Source of the DNA: Blattamonas nauphoetae
Taxonomy: Eukaryota > Preaxostyla > Oxymonadida
NCBI GenBank assembly: GCA_033064195.1
Contig: JARBJD010000578.1
Location: 1 to 31,774, forward strand
Direction of reading: 5' to 3'
Length of the DNA: 31,774 nt
Part shown: positions 10,480 to 21,469 of the stretch, piece by piece
How positions within the stretch are numbered: position 1 is the stretch's first letter
Layout of the letters: each line of letters begins with the position of its first letter
Program-made: the position numbers and the translations under genes
The notes under the pieces: generated by a model
Seen by the model: only the letters and a program-made list of their open reading frames with translations
What the model was told of the DNA's origin: nothing
Database searches by the model: none

Positions 10480-11219
10480 CTTGAGAGAGATCACGATATC
10501 TACTCCAAATCAATAAGGAGAAATAGGAAAATACGAGGGAAAAACAAAGGAGAGACAGACTGACATTGCGAATCTTCCATATCTCATTTCTTTCAATCCT
10601 TTCGGATCTTGCTCTGATCAAGAAATAAATTCCAGACTAATGAAGAGAAGTAAACGGAAAAAAGAAGAAAAACAATGGAAACACAAACTGGTATTGTGAG
10701 AGTTGCATCTATCAGCTGAGTTTGTCATCATTGTCAGAGAAGAGAAGAGGAAATGCCGAGTCGCGTCGATCTCCACAAATTTTGTTTCAACGGAGATAAA
10801 AATGAGTCAGTACCAGACAATAGAAGTATTAGATGGAGGTGTGAATTCAAAAAACGTCATTAGCGATCCTGAAAGAAAATGGAAGACGGAAATAAGTTGA
10901 GATGGGAAGAGGATCAGATCAATAGGACAGGACAGGACAGGACATGTCCGATTTGTCCTGTTTTGAGATAAGGTCAGAAGGTGGATGAACTAATTGAGAG
11001 AAAGATACAGTGTGAATATAAGGTGATTGTCCGATTTTGTCCTACCCTGTCCTCTCTTGGGCCGATCGTCCTATAAACTCCGAATTAGGAGTTAGTAGGA
11101 CAGAACCACTCCAGCTCGTGATTCGCCACCAAACCGGTTTTTACGCATTTTGACGCCCTTCTCGACAATTTTAGATGGGGATTAACAAATCTTGAATGAT
11201 AAACTCCACTATAGTGTCA
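10480..11219. repeat. Dispersed repeat copy 2, left half
   Basis: Colinear with 2850-3530 of copy 1 but more decayed: the 24 bp palindrome is broken here (around 11070-11100) and the GGACAAATC palindrome has become a GGACA-rich run near 10927-10945. The match continues up to 11219 (ACTATAGTGTCA), corresponding to TATATAGTCAG in copy 1, and then stops abruptly at the left terminus of the 16.8 kb insertion. Its right half resumes at 27988. Nothing coding. Confidence 0.7.
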
Positions 11220-11290
11220 TAGTGCCCGGATAAACCCGATCAAAATTCATAAACTCGATCAAATTCTTTTTTTGAGAAATCAAGTTGAAA
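11220..11290 (+). repeat. Left terminal inverted repeat of the 16.8 kb element
   Basis: Starts TAGTGCCCGGATAAACCCG. It pairs with 27918-27987 at roughly 56 of 70 positions by eye. It includes two related ATAAACYCGA motifs about 20 bp apart, a plausible repeated transposase-binding site. Preceded by TCA at 11217-11219. Confidence 0.7.
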
Positions 11291-11464
11291 TAATTGCACT
11301 GATCTTGAAATTTGCATTTTTATCTCACCACATCACAAATTTCGTGAGAGTTCTTCTCTAATATTTTAATGGTTTAGATCAAGATTGGATCCCACATAAA
11401 TGCGTCTCACGAGATTGACATTTCATGAAATGACAAAGATAGTTAGGATAAAAGAGATGAAAGA

Positions 11465-11797
11465 ATGATAGCAAAGAGTTATGGAGTAGTTGCTTCATCT
11501 TTCACAGTTCGTTCAGATGAAGGCCGGTTGAGCTCGGTGGAGACAGAGTATGTCAAGTGGGAGTGGAAGGATTTAGAGGTGAGTCTATTGGAAATTGAGA
11601 GCCAGCGGGATGATCTGGAACAGTGGATGGAGAGAGGAGCTTTTGGGCGAGTTTTGGAGTATTGGTTGGGAGTCGGAGTGGGCATTGTTGAAGGAGAGAA
11701 CGAAAAGAGATGGCTCTTTCATGCCCAGCCCAATCCCAGAAAGAACACTCACATGGAAGGACCAAAGCCGAAGAGTAGAGAAAGGGATAATTCATGA
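11465..11797 (+). CDS. Hypothetical short protein, 110 residues
   Basis: ATG to TGA open frame near the left end of the large element. The product is charged and Trp/Glu-rich (VKWEWKDLEVSLLEIESQRD), with no signal peptide or recognisable domain. It is the only plus-strand candidate between the left terminus and 18 kb. The opposite strand here also has open but low-complexity frames, so this may be a chance frame. No neighbour relation suggests a function. Confidence 0.25.
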   Translation: MIAKSYGVVASSFTVRSDEGRLSSVETEYVKWEWKDLEVSLLEIESQRDDLEQWMERGAFGRVLEYWLGVGVGIVEGENEKRWLFHAQPNPRKNTHMEGPKPKSRERDNS

Positions 11798-11820
11798 ATG
11801 GAGAGGGTGAATGACACACA

Positions 11821-13420
11821 TTAGGACGTGCGGGAGGTTGCTTGCAGTTCCGAGAATGTGTTCAGGTCGACTTCGTCTGATTCATCTTTGACGTTCTCCG
11901 CCGACCAAGAGCGACAGTGAGCGAGTCGTAAACGAGGTCCGGATGAGTGGGACACGTAGCCGATTCTAGTGGTGGCGGAGGACAGTTTGAACCAGTATTG
12001 CTTCATTCCGATATTGAGAGAGTCGGGAACGTTCTATCAGTTCATGTCTTCATGATCTGCTGTCGGAGTTGGATGGCTGGAACCTAATGGTGAGAGGCTT
12101 CTGCGTGGGCAAGTTGAAGAGTGTGAGTGTGGCGCTGGTGTGGGAGTTAGAAGGTTCAGACTTTGCTGACAATGAGCTTTGTCGTTCATGAGCTCGAGGA
12201 GAAAATGATCGAGTTAGAGATGTACTGTTGTGGAGGGCGTTGAAAACTAATGAAACAGGAGCATAAAGAAGAAGAATAAACGGGAAAGATTGAATAGAAT
12301 GAAGAGGGGGGCGAGAATGAACAATGGTTAAGCGGTGAAAGGAGACAACAAACTGATTCATCGACAAACAAAATTGCCCTCTGACTTCAGCACAAGACCA
12401 TCACACCTGCTCCTTTGCCTCTGATCATTTTGAGAGGGTCTGGTCCTTCGCGTTTCCAATCTGGAAAGATGACCATTGATGCAAGTGATGGAAAAGACGA
12501 TGTGACTGACACATTTGAACATGAACCCGTTGTACGGGGCATGCAGGTCAACGAGGGTGGCGAACTTCAAGGGAGTGTGTGATGTGGAGGTTGACCTCGT
12601 TGTTGTTGCTGCTGATTTTACGATCAACGGGATGTGTCCATCACTCGTATTGGATTGGAGGGGGGACCGTCTTGCTGAGTGTTGTCGCTTCCCTCACAAT
12701 GGATGTCTGATCGTGCTGTCCAACGAAAAGCAAGAAGAGAGTTCACTGAGCAAGATTGTCCGTGTTCATTTCTCTGTTCGGTGTGGGATTAAGGATTAGG
12801 CCTGGGTGCGGTAATCATTGCATCATCGACTCCTTTCCTCAGGAAGATGGGCAAGTGATGCAAAGAGCTGTGTTGTTTTGTCTCTCAGGAATACTGGAAC
12901 ATGATTGTCTGACATCTAGCCGTGAGCGTAGAGACACATCGTATCGTACGGCAAATGAGCTCATCCACCTCGATGGTGTCGTATCCGTGGAGGTCATCGT
13001 ACGTTGGAGTGGTGGAAGCTGATACACAACGCGTGATTGTGGATGAGGAATTGGAGTTCGATGTGTGTATGAGAGCGGGGCGTTTGGGAGAGCGGAGTTC
13101 ACGACGATGAAAAAGTGGAGAGAGATTCAATTTTGAGTTGGTTGGAATGATCAGAGGGGCTGTCACATCGATGTGTGCCGGATTCCAATCGGCAACAGTG
13201 AGAAACAGAGCGGCAACATTCTCATTCATCAAATCCTGGTCACTCGTGTCGCTTGCAGAGAGATCATTTGTGGCAGTGTGTGTTGATTGCATTGATCTCG
13301 TGATGTGAGGCGACTGACTCGGTCAGGGAGACATGTGCGAATTGGTCGTCTGTTGGTGCTGGAGGGGACATGTGCTTCGAAGAAGGGCCAGATTGGGAAT
13401 AGTTGATGTCAGAGTCTACC
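11821..13420 (-). other. Minus-strand coding-like remains, unassigned
   Basis: Several minus-strand frames look partly coding: 13292-12885 (NENVAALFLTVADWNPAHID, then YDDLHGYDTIEVDELICR) and 12627-12358 (TPLKFATLVDLHAPYNGFMF). The flavour is that of beta-strand-rich or RHB-like sequence, but no continuous frame could be followed and TGA codons intervene. They could be a decayed downstream part of the dynein-like gene or a separate relic. Nothing else is seen in this stretch or in 13421-14057. Confidence 0.3.
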
Positions 13421-14057
13421 ACGGATTGTTCTTGTCCCAACTGCGATGTTGAGACATTGAATCAGTGAGGATCGAACGAGAGAGTAAACTCTTCATGAAG
13501 TCCATTTCTGTCACACTTCGTTGAGCCTCTCTGTTTGAGCGTTGAATGTAGCTTTGTGGTTCGGAATCAACGAGAGATACTGGCCTCAAGATTTCATCCA
13601 CAATCCATTGAATGTTGAGGAAAGTGAGTCTTCAGACAGACCGTGTTGGTGGGCGGTGAGGGTGGACTTGAATGTCTGACAATCATCGATGTTGAATGAG
13701 TTGAGCGTAGCTGGGCTGGATGTCTGGAGGCGTGTTGTTGAAAGGAGCTTTGGCGTAGGTCAGGGAGCAGTGTGTCTTTGGCGAGTTCCGAACAAGTTGA
13801 GGTCATCCATCAACTTCTTGTTGGCACGTTTTGTTGAATTAGCAGACCTGCGACACGGTGTCTGAAGGTGGAGCTTCCGTCGTATTGATTGTCTCTGGTT
13901 TGTCAGATCACATGCCCAACTCACGGAAACCTACTCAGAAAATGGTGTCGGTGGAAAGACTTTTTGATGAGACTCGAGATTGTGAGAGAGTGTCGAACTT
14001 CAGGTTCATCACTTGCCTTGCAGGATCAACCTTAGACGAGAAGGGGATTGGATTCCT

Positions 14058-15821
14058 TCACAGAATGCGTCTGAAAACTGTGTTCTTAAAGTCATGCTTT
14101 GAATGATCGATGGAGGACGAGACAAACACAAAATGAGCAGCTGTGAAGATGGAGTTACCGAGAGCGTTTGTCTCGTCTGCGATGAGCATTTCCTGTGAGA
14201 TTGTCATCATCACATCATCACTCGTGAACACAACATCTTCCGCTTTCAAAAAAACATGTCCTTGCAGTCGAGATTGCTTTCGACTGAGGTTGGTCTTTCG
14301 AAGTGACGGGGAGAGGGCTGAGTTTCAGCTTCTGCTCGTTGAGTGACTGGATATCAAATCTGAGTTTGTTGACTTCTGACTCCAAATGGAGTATATCAAA
14401 ACGCGAGAGACTCATCAATTTGTTCAGCGTGGTTGAGTTCAACGATGGTTTGATCAGTGAACCCGAAGATGTCGCTCATCCGAGACACAACCGTTCGCGG
14501 AAGTTTCTTAAACGTGTCGCTGAGTGATTCTGGAATCTGGTTGTAATCAGAGGCACGGAGGTTACGATCCTCACGCTCTCCAATCATTGTCTCTCTCCTC
14601 CTGATCGCTTGGTCGAGCATCTTCACAACATCGTTCATCGCTTCTCCAGATGGCTGAGAGGCAACGAGCATCTCAGAATCGCCAATTGTTTGCCGCAGTT
14701 CTTCCGTCTTCTTCTTAAACACTATTAATTGAGTCCAAGACGTGCTCATGCTCTTCTTCACAGCCACGAAAGTCCCCACCGTCGAGACAAGGAGCCGACA
14801 GACGAGATCCAGAAAGCGGACGAACTCTTCGGATGACAGATTGAGTGTTGGGATGTTCCCAAAAAAAGACGTCGACGTCAGACACATTCCAGATTGTCCG
14901 AGTGCGGCCGAGGGCGCTATGTGCGCCATGGACGCGGGTGAAAATGTCTGAAAGAGCGTTGAACATCGAGTCGACGATGTCGTTGGATTTGTCAGCATCT
15001 CTCTGTCGCTCCTTCGCCTTCATCCGAGCTGTTTGCACATCTTGGTCTCTGTGTGAGTTGAACTGGCGGTAGTTCAGAGCATCTTTGTTTCGCGCGGAAT
15101 CTCGGCGAGTTCCACTCACACGCACAAAGTAGAACGAAAGAGGTGTGAAGTATCGATGCAAGAAATTCGCGATGATCTCCCGCTTGGCGTGGTCATCGAT
15201 GGAGACAGGGCAGGCGATGGTTCCAACGTTGAGAAGAGGGTCGAGTATGTCTCTGACTGGGGTGACAGAATCGTTGGAGATGAGGAAATCGAGACGGATG
15301 CGTTGCGATGCCTGCCGTAGAACCGTCTCGACATCCTCCTCATCCATCGATTCCTTCCCCATGAAGTGAACAAGCCTCGACATGGAATACACCAGTATTG
15401 TTTCGATGTCGGGAGAGAGATTCGTCACTCGCTGCTTTGTCTGAGCATTGATCCGTCCTTGAGCGAGCGCAAATGGATAAGTGCGTGAGATGAACACAGT
15501 AACCAACAAAAGGAAGATGTACAGGACCAGCGTTTGATGGCGAATTGCGACAACAAAACACTCTTTCACTTCTTGTGGGCGAAGAATCTCGGATGGTGTG
15601 GGTCGATGAGAGATGTCAGGTCGTTTTGAGAGTTTGCTTGGCGAGACGGGAACAATTTCGGAGCAATTTTGGGTTATATACAAAGCAAACATGTCGATAA
15701 AACTGCTGAATGAATTCCCGTCGTATGGGAACGGCACTTCGCAATGTTCGAACAACACGATTGTTTCTGTCTTCTACTGCCTCGCCTGTGGGAGACGAGA
15801 GGGCAACAAGCAGATCTCCAT
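14058..15821 (-). CDS. Dynein heavy-chain-like protein fragment (AAA4 end, stalk, AAA5 start)
   Basis: Starts MEICLLPSRLPQARQ, with a TAG (15774-15776) best read as Gln. Landmarks in order: RIRLDFLISNDSVTPVRDI then LLNVGTIACPVSIDDHAKRE, in the position of dynein's R-NLH-SPVG-FR and FP-LVN-TTIDWF elements before the stalk; SDIFTRVHGAHSAL then LSSEEFVRFLDLVCRLL, like the stalk-base IH-SV and YLEFI segments; coiled-coil-like residues around KKKTEELRQTIGD; DTFKKLPRTVVSRMSDIFGF, like the E-K-PP-VV motif; and ALGNSIFTAAHFVFVSSSID, like the L-GD-LLAAAF-SYLG element after the stalk. Frame changes fall at A7 (14861-14867), A4 (14398-14401) and A7 (14248-14254). Dyneins exceed 4,000 residues, so this is at most a fragment. 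The match is by pattern only and divergent; another AAA+ protein is possible. Confidence 0.4.
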
Positions 15822-15869
15822 CGTTCAGTTCGCCTTCCTCCAAATATTCTGTCAGGCCAGCTGGGGGAG

Positions 15870-18279
15870 CGAGATGGCTGCTTGCACTTGTCCATGTTTG
15901 TGTTCTTCTTTTTCTCGGATTTCGGAGGTTGGGAGGGAGAAGGGTCGGGAGGGGTGGATTGAACGGTGTCCAGTGATGGGAACTTACCCTCCTCCTTCTT
16001 GTTCTCCTTGTTCTTCTTTTTCGATGGTTGAGGCGCGCGTGGTTGCAGATTGACCGGTTTGGCTTCGTCCAATGTCGGGAAGCTCAGTTCAATGCTTTCA
16101 ACTTTCGGTTTGGGACGTGGTTCGGTGTTACCAGTGATTGAACTCCAATCGTCGTCTATGATCATGTTCTGCTTTGATTTCGCCTTTTTATGTTCTTGTT
16201 TCGTCAGCATTTCTGAATCGTTTCCTTTTTTTCGACTCGATCGGAACTTAATTGTCGATTGAAGTGTTCCAGTTCATATCGTGCACGAACACTTCATTCA
16301 CCTTCGGTTTTGGTTGCATTATTGTCGATTTTGGCTTAATATCGACAGGTCGAGTGTCTGGGAGGGTGGGAAAGGCGGGTCCTGGTTTCGGTTTTTGGTC
16401 GGCTTTAGGAGGCGGTGGTTTGTTGGATTGCGGCTGAGGTTGACTAATTGAGGCTGGGAGGATGAGAGGGAAGGAAAACTGGAATCGGGGTCGGTCTTTT
16501 TCGATTTCTTTGTTGTTTTCTTGAGTACGATTTCGTTTTCGATGGGCTTCTTCGCACCAGGGAGTTCTAGGAACTGGTTGTTCAACTGAGTTCCCTTCCG
16601 TGGCAGGTGGTAATCACTTGGCTGGAAAATGGGTTGAGGGTCGCTGGAATGGATGGAGTTGATGAGTGATGTGTTCTGGCTCACTTTTCTTCCCGCTGGT
16701 GGCACTGATAACGTCCTGTCATCGTCATCAAGCGACGGAAATACAGGACCACTTGGTTGTGGTGGAGCTCTTGGCCTTCTGATCTCTCTTTTCACTCGCA
16801 TTGATACAGGTAGACTAGTTCTGAATTGTATTTTAATTTTTCAGAAATGTATTTTAATATTTCAGAAATGAACATAATTGTTCAGAAATGTATTTTAATT
16901 GTTCAGAAATGAACATGATAGTTCACAAATGAACAGAGATTTTTCAGAAATGAACAGCGATTATTCTGAAATGAACAGTGATTATTCAGAATTGAACGGC
17001 CTCTCTCTGTGTTCAGATTTGTGATTCATTCTCGACTTTTAACTCAACATGAGAATATCGAGGCGATCTCATCGTCATCATCGGTGATGATCATTGGTTT
17101 TCGAAGTGGAATTATCGTGCACTATCCTGGACAATGTCCTTCAGTGTTGGAGTTCAATTTTTTGTGCTCTTTTCATAAGAAATGATGAAAACCACGAGTA
17201 AGACAGAGTAGATGTTGGTTGATTTTTGTCATGGTGGAATTCTATATCGCAAAAAACCAGATTTTAGCTCCTCGTCTGTCAAAATACCTGTGAACTGAAC
17301 CCGATTAAAGAAAACTTTGGAACTATGGCCCGGGAGAGTAAGTAGGTCTCTTCTGAGATGAGAACAACCATTTATCTTATATAATTCAAAATCTCTCAGT
17401 GCGATTACCTGACGATATATGACAGTGGTCATTTAAATGGAGTTCCATCCGTTCTTTCAACCTCTTGTAAAACGTGTCGTCGAAAAAATATGCATGTAAA
17501 AGGACTGTTCATTTACGAACAATCACTGTTCATTTCAGAAAAATCTCTATTCATATATGAATAATTCCTGTTCATTTTTGAATAATTAAAATACATTTCT
17601 GAACAATTATGTTCATTTCTGAACAATAAAAATGCATTTCTGAACAATTATGTTCATTTCTGAATAATTAAAATACAATTCAGAACTAGTCTAGCTGTAT
17701 TGGGTTCGAGCGAACTGGGGTTCCCCCAGGCAGAGATGGGAAGTGTTCTTCATTTATCATTCCGGCTTTCCAGACATTGTGATAGTTGTTCGCAAATTCA
17801 GACTGCGCCTGGTCGCTCAGCGAAGGGAAGGAACGAGGGTCAAGTTGTGATGGGTCAAGAAACATGTTGTGAAAGGGTTGGGATGTGACGGGGTCTTCTT
17901 CTCTTCTTCTCCCTCTGTAGCCTCTGGTTCGATTCATCTGCAGCAGGTAAAGGTTGATGTGGATAGCGTTGTGATTGATTTTCACATCTCTCGAATTCAC
18001 AAAATTCGACGGTGTCACGTTTCCATGTTCAGCGGCTTGATGTTTGAGCAGTTCTAAATCGGACGCAAAGACGACACAATTTGGTTTTGGGCTCATGTCT
18101 GTCGCAAAGAACCAGTATTTTGGTGAGACCAAGATGACTGGAATTGGGGTCCATTTTTCGAGACTCGACTCCTCCTTTTTTTCGTTAAAATGATCTCTTT
18201 TGCTTTGTCCAAGACGTTGGATGGGGGAAAAAGTTGGTTCTTTTCTCATTACCAGGATGGGTTGATCAACCCATTGCAT
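15870..18279 (-). CDS. ZNF598/Hel2-like ubiquitin ligase, C-terminal part, split by a MITE
   Basis: ZNF598/Hel2 ubiquitinates the small subunit of collided ribosomes. The 5' segment (18279-17694) has the hallmark C2H2 remnant CVVFASDLELLKHQAAEHG followed by a basic stretch. Both segments carry repeated FPSL/FPTL motifs typical of the family's disordered tail, at least seven: SFPSLSDQ, HFPSLPGG, VFPSLDDD, SFPSLSSS, AFPTLPDT, SFPTLDEA, KFPSLDTV. The N-terminal RING and first zinc fingers are absent; a transposase-like gene occupies the upstream side. The MITE at 16813-17691 interrupts it, yet excision to one TA joins NPIQL to PVSMRVKRE in frame. A TAA at 16248-16250 reads as Gln (IDN-Q-VPIES). 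Frame changes occur at a T7 run (16226-16232) and near 16345-16445. The 3' end, close to the dynein-like start, is uncertain. Confidence 0.65.
16813..17691. mobile_element. Foldback MITE, 879 bp, inside the ZNF598-like gene
   Basis: Long terminal inverted repeats of about 175 bp begin GACTAGTTCTGAATTGTATT at 16813 and mirror it at 17691. TA duplications flank it (16811-16812 and 17692-17693). Each terminus is built from tandem TTCAGAAATGAACAT-like units of about 16-20 bp. The central ~500 bp has no convincing gene. The TA duplication suggests a Tc1/mariner-like or related mobiliser. Element plus one TA is 881 bp, not divisible by 3, so it breaks the host frame if retained and restores it if removed. 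On the gene's strand the termini offer GTTCTG and AACTAG at mirror positions, so removal as an intron is conceivable. Confidence 0.85.
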
Positions 18280-18325
18280 TTTTCTTCAAAGAAGAGATCA
18301 CTGATTTCTCGTTGATTCAATCTAT

Positions 18326-20767
18326 ATGTCAAGAACCGACGATAAAGAGTCAAAACACTGCGCTCAGACTCGTGAGATGGTTACGCTTCTGAACAATCTA
18401 CAGGAATTCATGCAGTTTCTCACACCAGATCTGAAAGTGGGACTGAAAGCTGCAATCTCTCATTCAATGTCTTATTCATTTTTATGTGCGCATTGTCCTT
18501 CCTTCATGGAAATCCATGAATTCAAATGGGCCAAGCATCGAGCTTATTCGCTGGGGTTTCAACCAACTCCTCACAAAGTTGATAAGTTCCATTCATTGAA
18601 AGTTCCAACGATTTTGGGACTTAAGGCATTGATCGCTTTCTTATTCCACAATTCATCACCCTCCTCTCTCAATCAAACAAAATCCTGTATGCATCACTTG
18701 TTGAGATGATTCTCTCCAGTGCAATTGGACACGATGTCTCTCCAATCACTCCTGTCAGAAAACGATGTTGATCAGATTGCTTTCGTCGAAGGTTTTGTTT
18801 TATTCTCACTCTCAATTGGATAGATCTCGTGGAAGATGCTGAGGTTCGTGATGAATATTGCTCCACAATTCGAGATGAGATTCTGGATTGGCTTGAAAAG
18901 AATCCACACTCATGTGGAAGACAATGTACAAACAGAGGAAGAATCACGACGAGCGTTGACACACCAAAGAACGTTTTATTAAAAACACACAAATCATCAA
19001 ATGTCTGGACAGCATCTAAGGATGATGACTATTCTTCGTCTTCTGGAGATATCAAACCATCAACTCGAACCTGGATATCGACATCTTCTCAACATGGCCA
19101 GGATATCCTGAGACAACTCCGAACATATCCTTTCCCCACCACATTTTCTATTACCGAAGATGATGCGAATACGTCGCTCATCGGTTCATTTCAACTTTTC
19201 GAATATCATCGCCTGATATTTGAGTCGAGGTACTCTTTATTTTCACAGTTCGACACCCTCTTCCCTGGCTTAATCTCCCAATCTTGGTTTTATTCTCATT
19301 CAACCACTCTGGCACTACCACAAAATAGAACCGATCTGTGTGAGTTGTGTGAAGCTGCTTCGCGCATTCATGAGGAAGATAGGCGAGGAGTTGAGAAAAC
19401 TCTCCAACAGAGGGAATGTGACGAGGACCTGAAGCTGGAATTTGAGGAACATGTACACAAATTTCACACTCAACGCACCCTTCACAACAACCAAAAAGCG
19501 AATCTCAAACCATTCAATGCAGTCGTTATAGCGGACTATAAACAAAACCTATTTCTTCCGTTGGCTCGAAACCAGCTCGGGCACTCTTTTTTCGAAAGAC
19601 ATCCTGTGGTTGTCTTTGGTGTGGTTGTTTATCTTTGTCATGCTGACGGACGAAGATTTAAACAATATTTTACTTTCCTCTCGAAGAACACAAACAAACA
19701 ATGTTTCGATCTAATCAACGCTCTACGGAAAGTATTCTCTCACCCAACACTATCAGATATAAAATGGGTTCAATTTTGGTCGGATGGAGGCTCTAATTTT
19801 AGATGTTACGAAACCCTGCATGCTTTGACTGTTGCCATTCCAAGGGAGCGCATGCAGGCCACAGGCAACGAACTGCAAGTATCAGTGAATTTCTTTGAGG
19901 CGGGACATGGAAAAAACGAAGTGGATAGTCTCTTCGGTGTATTTGCCCAAATGCTCAAAAGGGATCTCCCAAAACTTGGCCTCTCTTCTTTTTCTGATTT
20001 AATCGCCTTTTTTAGATTCAACACTCTGAAACTTGATAATCGCAACCCTGAACTAATGAAGCAGCATTTTATCATTGAGTTTGTCTTTTTTTCGTTCACC
20101 TATCGCAAGATACGAAAAAGCTAATGAATTTTGTGACCCTTGCAATCTAAAATTCAATGGGCTGAAGTCCTGTCTCCGATTCGAAGTTAAAAATGGCCTT
20201 TTATACGGATCAGAAACGTCGGCTGCGACAGACGACAGGATGGTCAAGCTGTGGAAGAGAAGAAATCCAACCCAACTCGTACAGGTAAAACCTGCAACTC
20301 TATCTACGATCGACACAGTTCAATCGAGTGGGTATGCTAACTCAGTTCAAGAACAAATCGACAACCTTGAAGGGAAGCTATCCTGCTATCGCCAAAATGA
20401 AAACGAAACAACCAAGACACATCCGATAAAACGACCAATGAGTTCGGCACTACCTCTAAATGAGACAAAGGCGAAAGCGGTTTCTGTTCGTCCATCGACA
20501 GTCATCGAACGTCCAATGGTATGTCGTCAAACAGAGGAATCTACTCAATGCGACAATACCGGAAATCAATTGAAGCGAAATTTACGTTCGGGAAGAACTG
20601 GACTAAAGCGGAATCGAAGGTCTCCACCCATCATGGCGTTGGACGATGACAGTGAAGAGGACATAAGGAAGACAGAAACGAAATATTCGAACATAGAATA
20701 CAATCCGATGATGTTGGAAGCTTACCAAACTATCCGATGCGGTGGTGAAGAACAGGGTATTCAGTGA
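18326..20767 (+). CDS. DDE-type transposase-like gene
   Basis: Three frame segments: 18326-18706 (ATG start), about 18772-20090, and about 20085-20767 (TGA stop). The central part has a zinc-ligand pair CGRQC (about 18920) and CELC (about 19340) with nearby histidines. It then has an RNase-H-fold-like series: VVIADYKQNLFLP (about 19522-19560), QFWSDGGSNFRCYE (about 19771-19812) and FEAGHGKNEVDSLFG (about 19894-19938). These suit the two Asp and the terminal acidic residue of a DDE transposase. The C-terminal ~230 residues are charged and probably disordered. Frame changes lie near 18710-18830 and at a T7 run (20086-20092). I cannot name the superfamily. It lies centrally in the 16.8 kb element and could be its transposase, or a nested element whose own termini were not found. 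The short palindrome ATGGGTTGATCAACCCAT (18257-18274) lies just upstream. Confidence 0.6.
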
Positions 20768-20833
20768 GTTCTCCATATTTTTCATGAGATGGAACACTAA
20801 GAGGGAGAAGAGAGAAAAACCATTCATCTTTCA

Positions 20834-21469
20834 ATGATGAATCCTCAGGTCTGCCATTATCACATAATTAATTCAATTCTTCCCTTTCACACAACGTGTA
20901 CCCTTTTTATTCTCGTCATCAAAGCCTCTTCTCTTCTCGACCACTATTTAGGGTGTTCCCTCGCTTCGTCATCAATCTTCATTCCTTTATCATGCTGTTC
21001 GCATATCTCAGCAGTCTTCATCTCTTCAACAACTTGGAATTCCATCTTTAATCAATCACACTTTCTCAACTCAACATTCCTCTCTTCCTCTTGTGAGTGT
21101 GCGCGCATTTCTTATCACCATCAACAATACCATCACCAAGTGACTCTGATCGTCAAGTGGACCACACGGACTCCTTTCTTTCACTCTAGACCTCCAACAA
21201 TCTTCCACAACCATCCTCCAAGCATCGCGTTTCACCTCGCCCATCAGCATCATCTGAACAGTAGGTATATGTTCACGCTCGGAAAAGCCACATCCGACTT
21301 GATTATTGATCCAATACACAGATCAGAACACAAAAAGGAGAATGAGAAATCATCTCAACCCGAAACAACTAGCGATCCGGCACCCGCTAAAAGCCACAAC
21401 AAATATAGAAAATCAAAGAGGAAACTCCTCACACAGGTGCCTCCCAACAAATTGAACGCAACGTTTTGA
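20834..21469 (+). CDS. Hypothetical protein, 211 residues
   Basis: ATG to TGA open frame just downstream of the transposase-like gene on the same strand. The first ~140 residues are Ser/His/Phe-rich low-complexity sequence and may not be coding. The C-terminal ~70 residues (from YMFTLGKATSDLIIDPIHRS) are basic and more protein-like, ending KRKLLTQVPPNKLNATF. A splice acceptor at CTGAACAG (about 21255) could open a shorter real exon there. No family recognised. Confidence 0.3.
   Translation: MMNPQVCHYHIINSILPFHTTCTLFILVIKASSLLDHYLGCSLASSSIFIPLSCCSHISAVFISSTTWNSIFNQSHFLNSTFLSSSCECARISYHHQQYHHQVTLIVKWTTRTPFFHSRPPTIFHNHPPSIAFHLAHQHHLNSRYMFTLGKATSDLIIDPIHRSEHKKENEKSSQPETTSDPAPAKSHNKYRKSKRKLLTQVPPNKLNATF

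Noticed and set aside
15616-15843. Minus-strand frame LEEGELNDGDLLVALSSPTG
   Set aside because: Overlaps the start of the dynein-like frame and has a protein-like look, but it could not be joined to the ZNF598-like tail with confidence; left unannotated as a possible alternative C-terminus.
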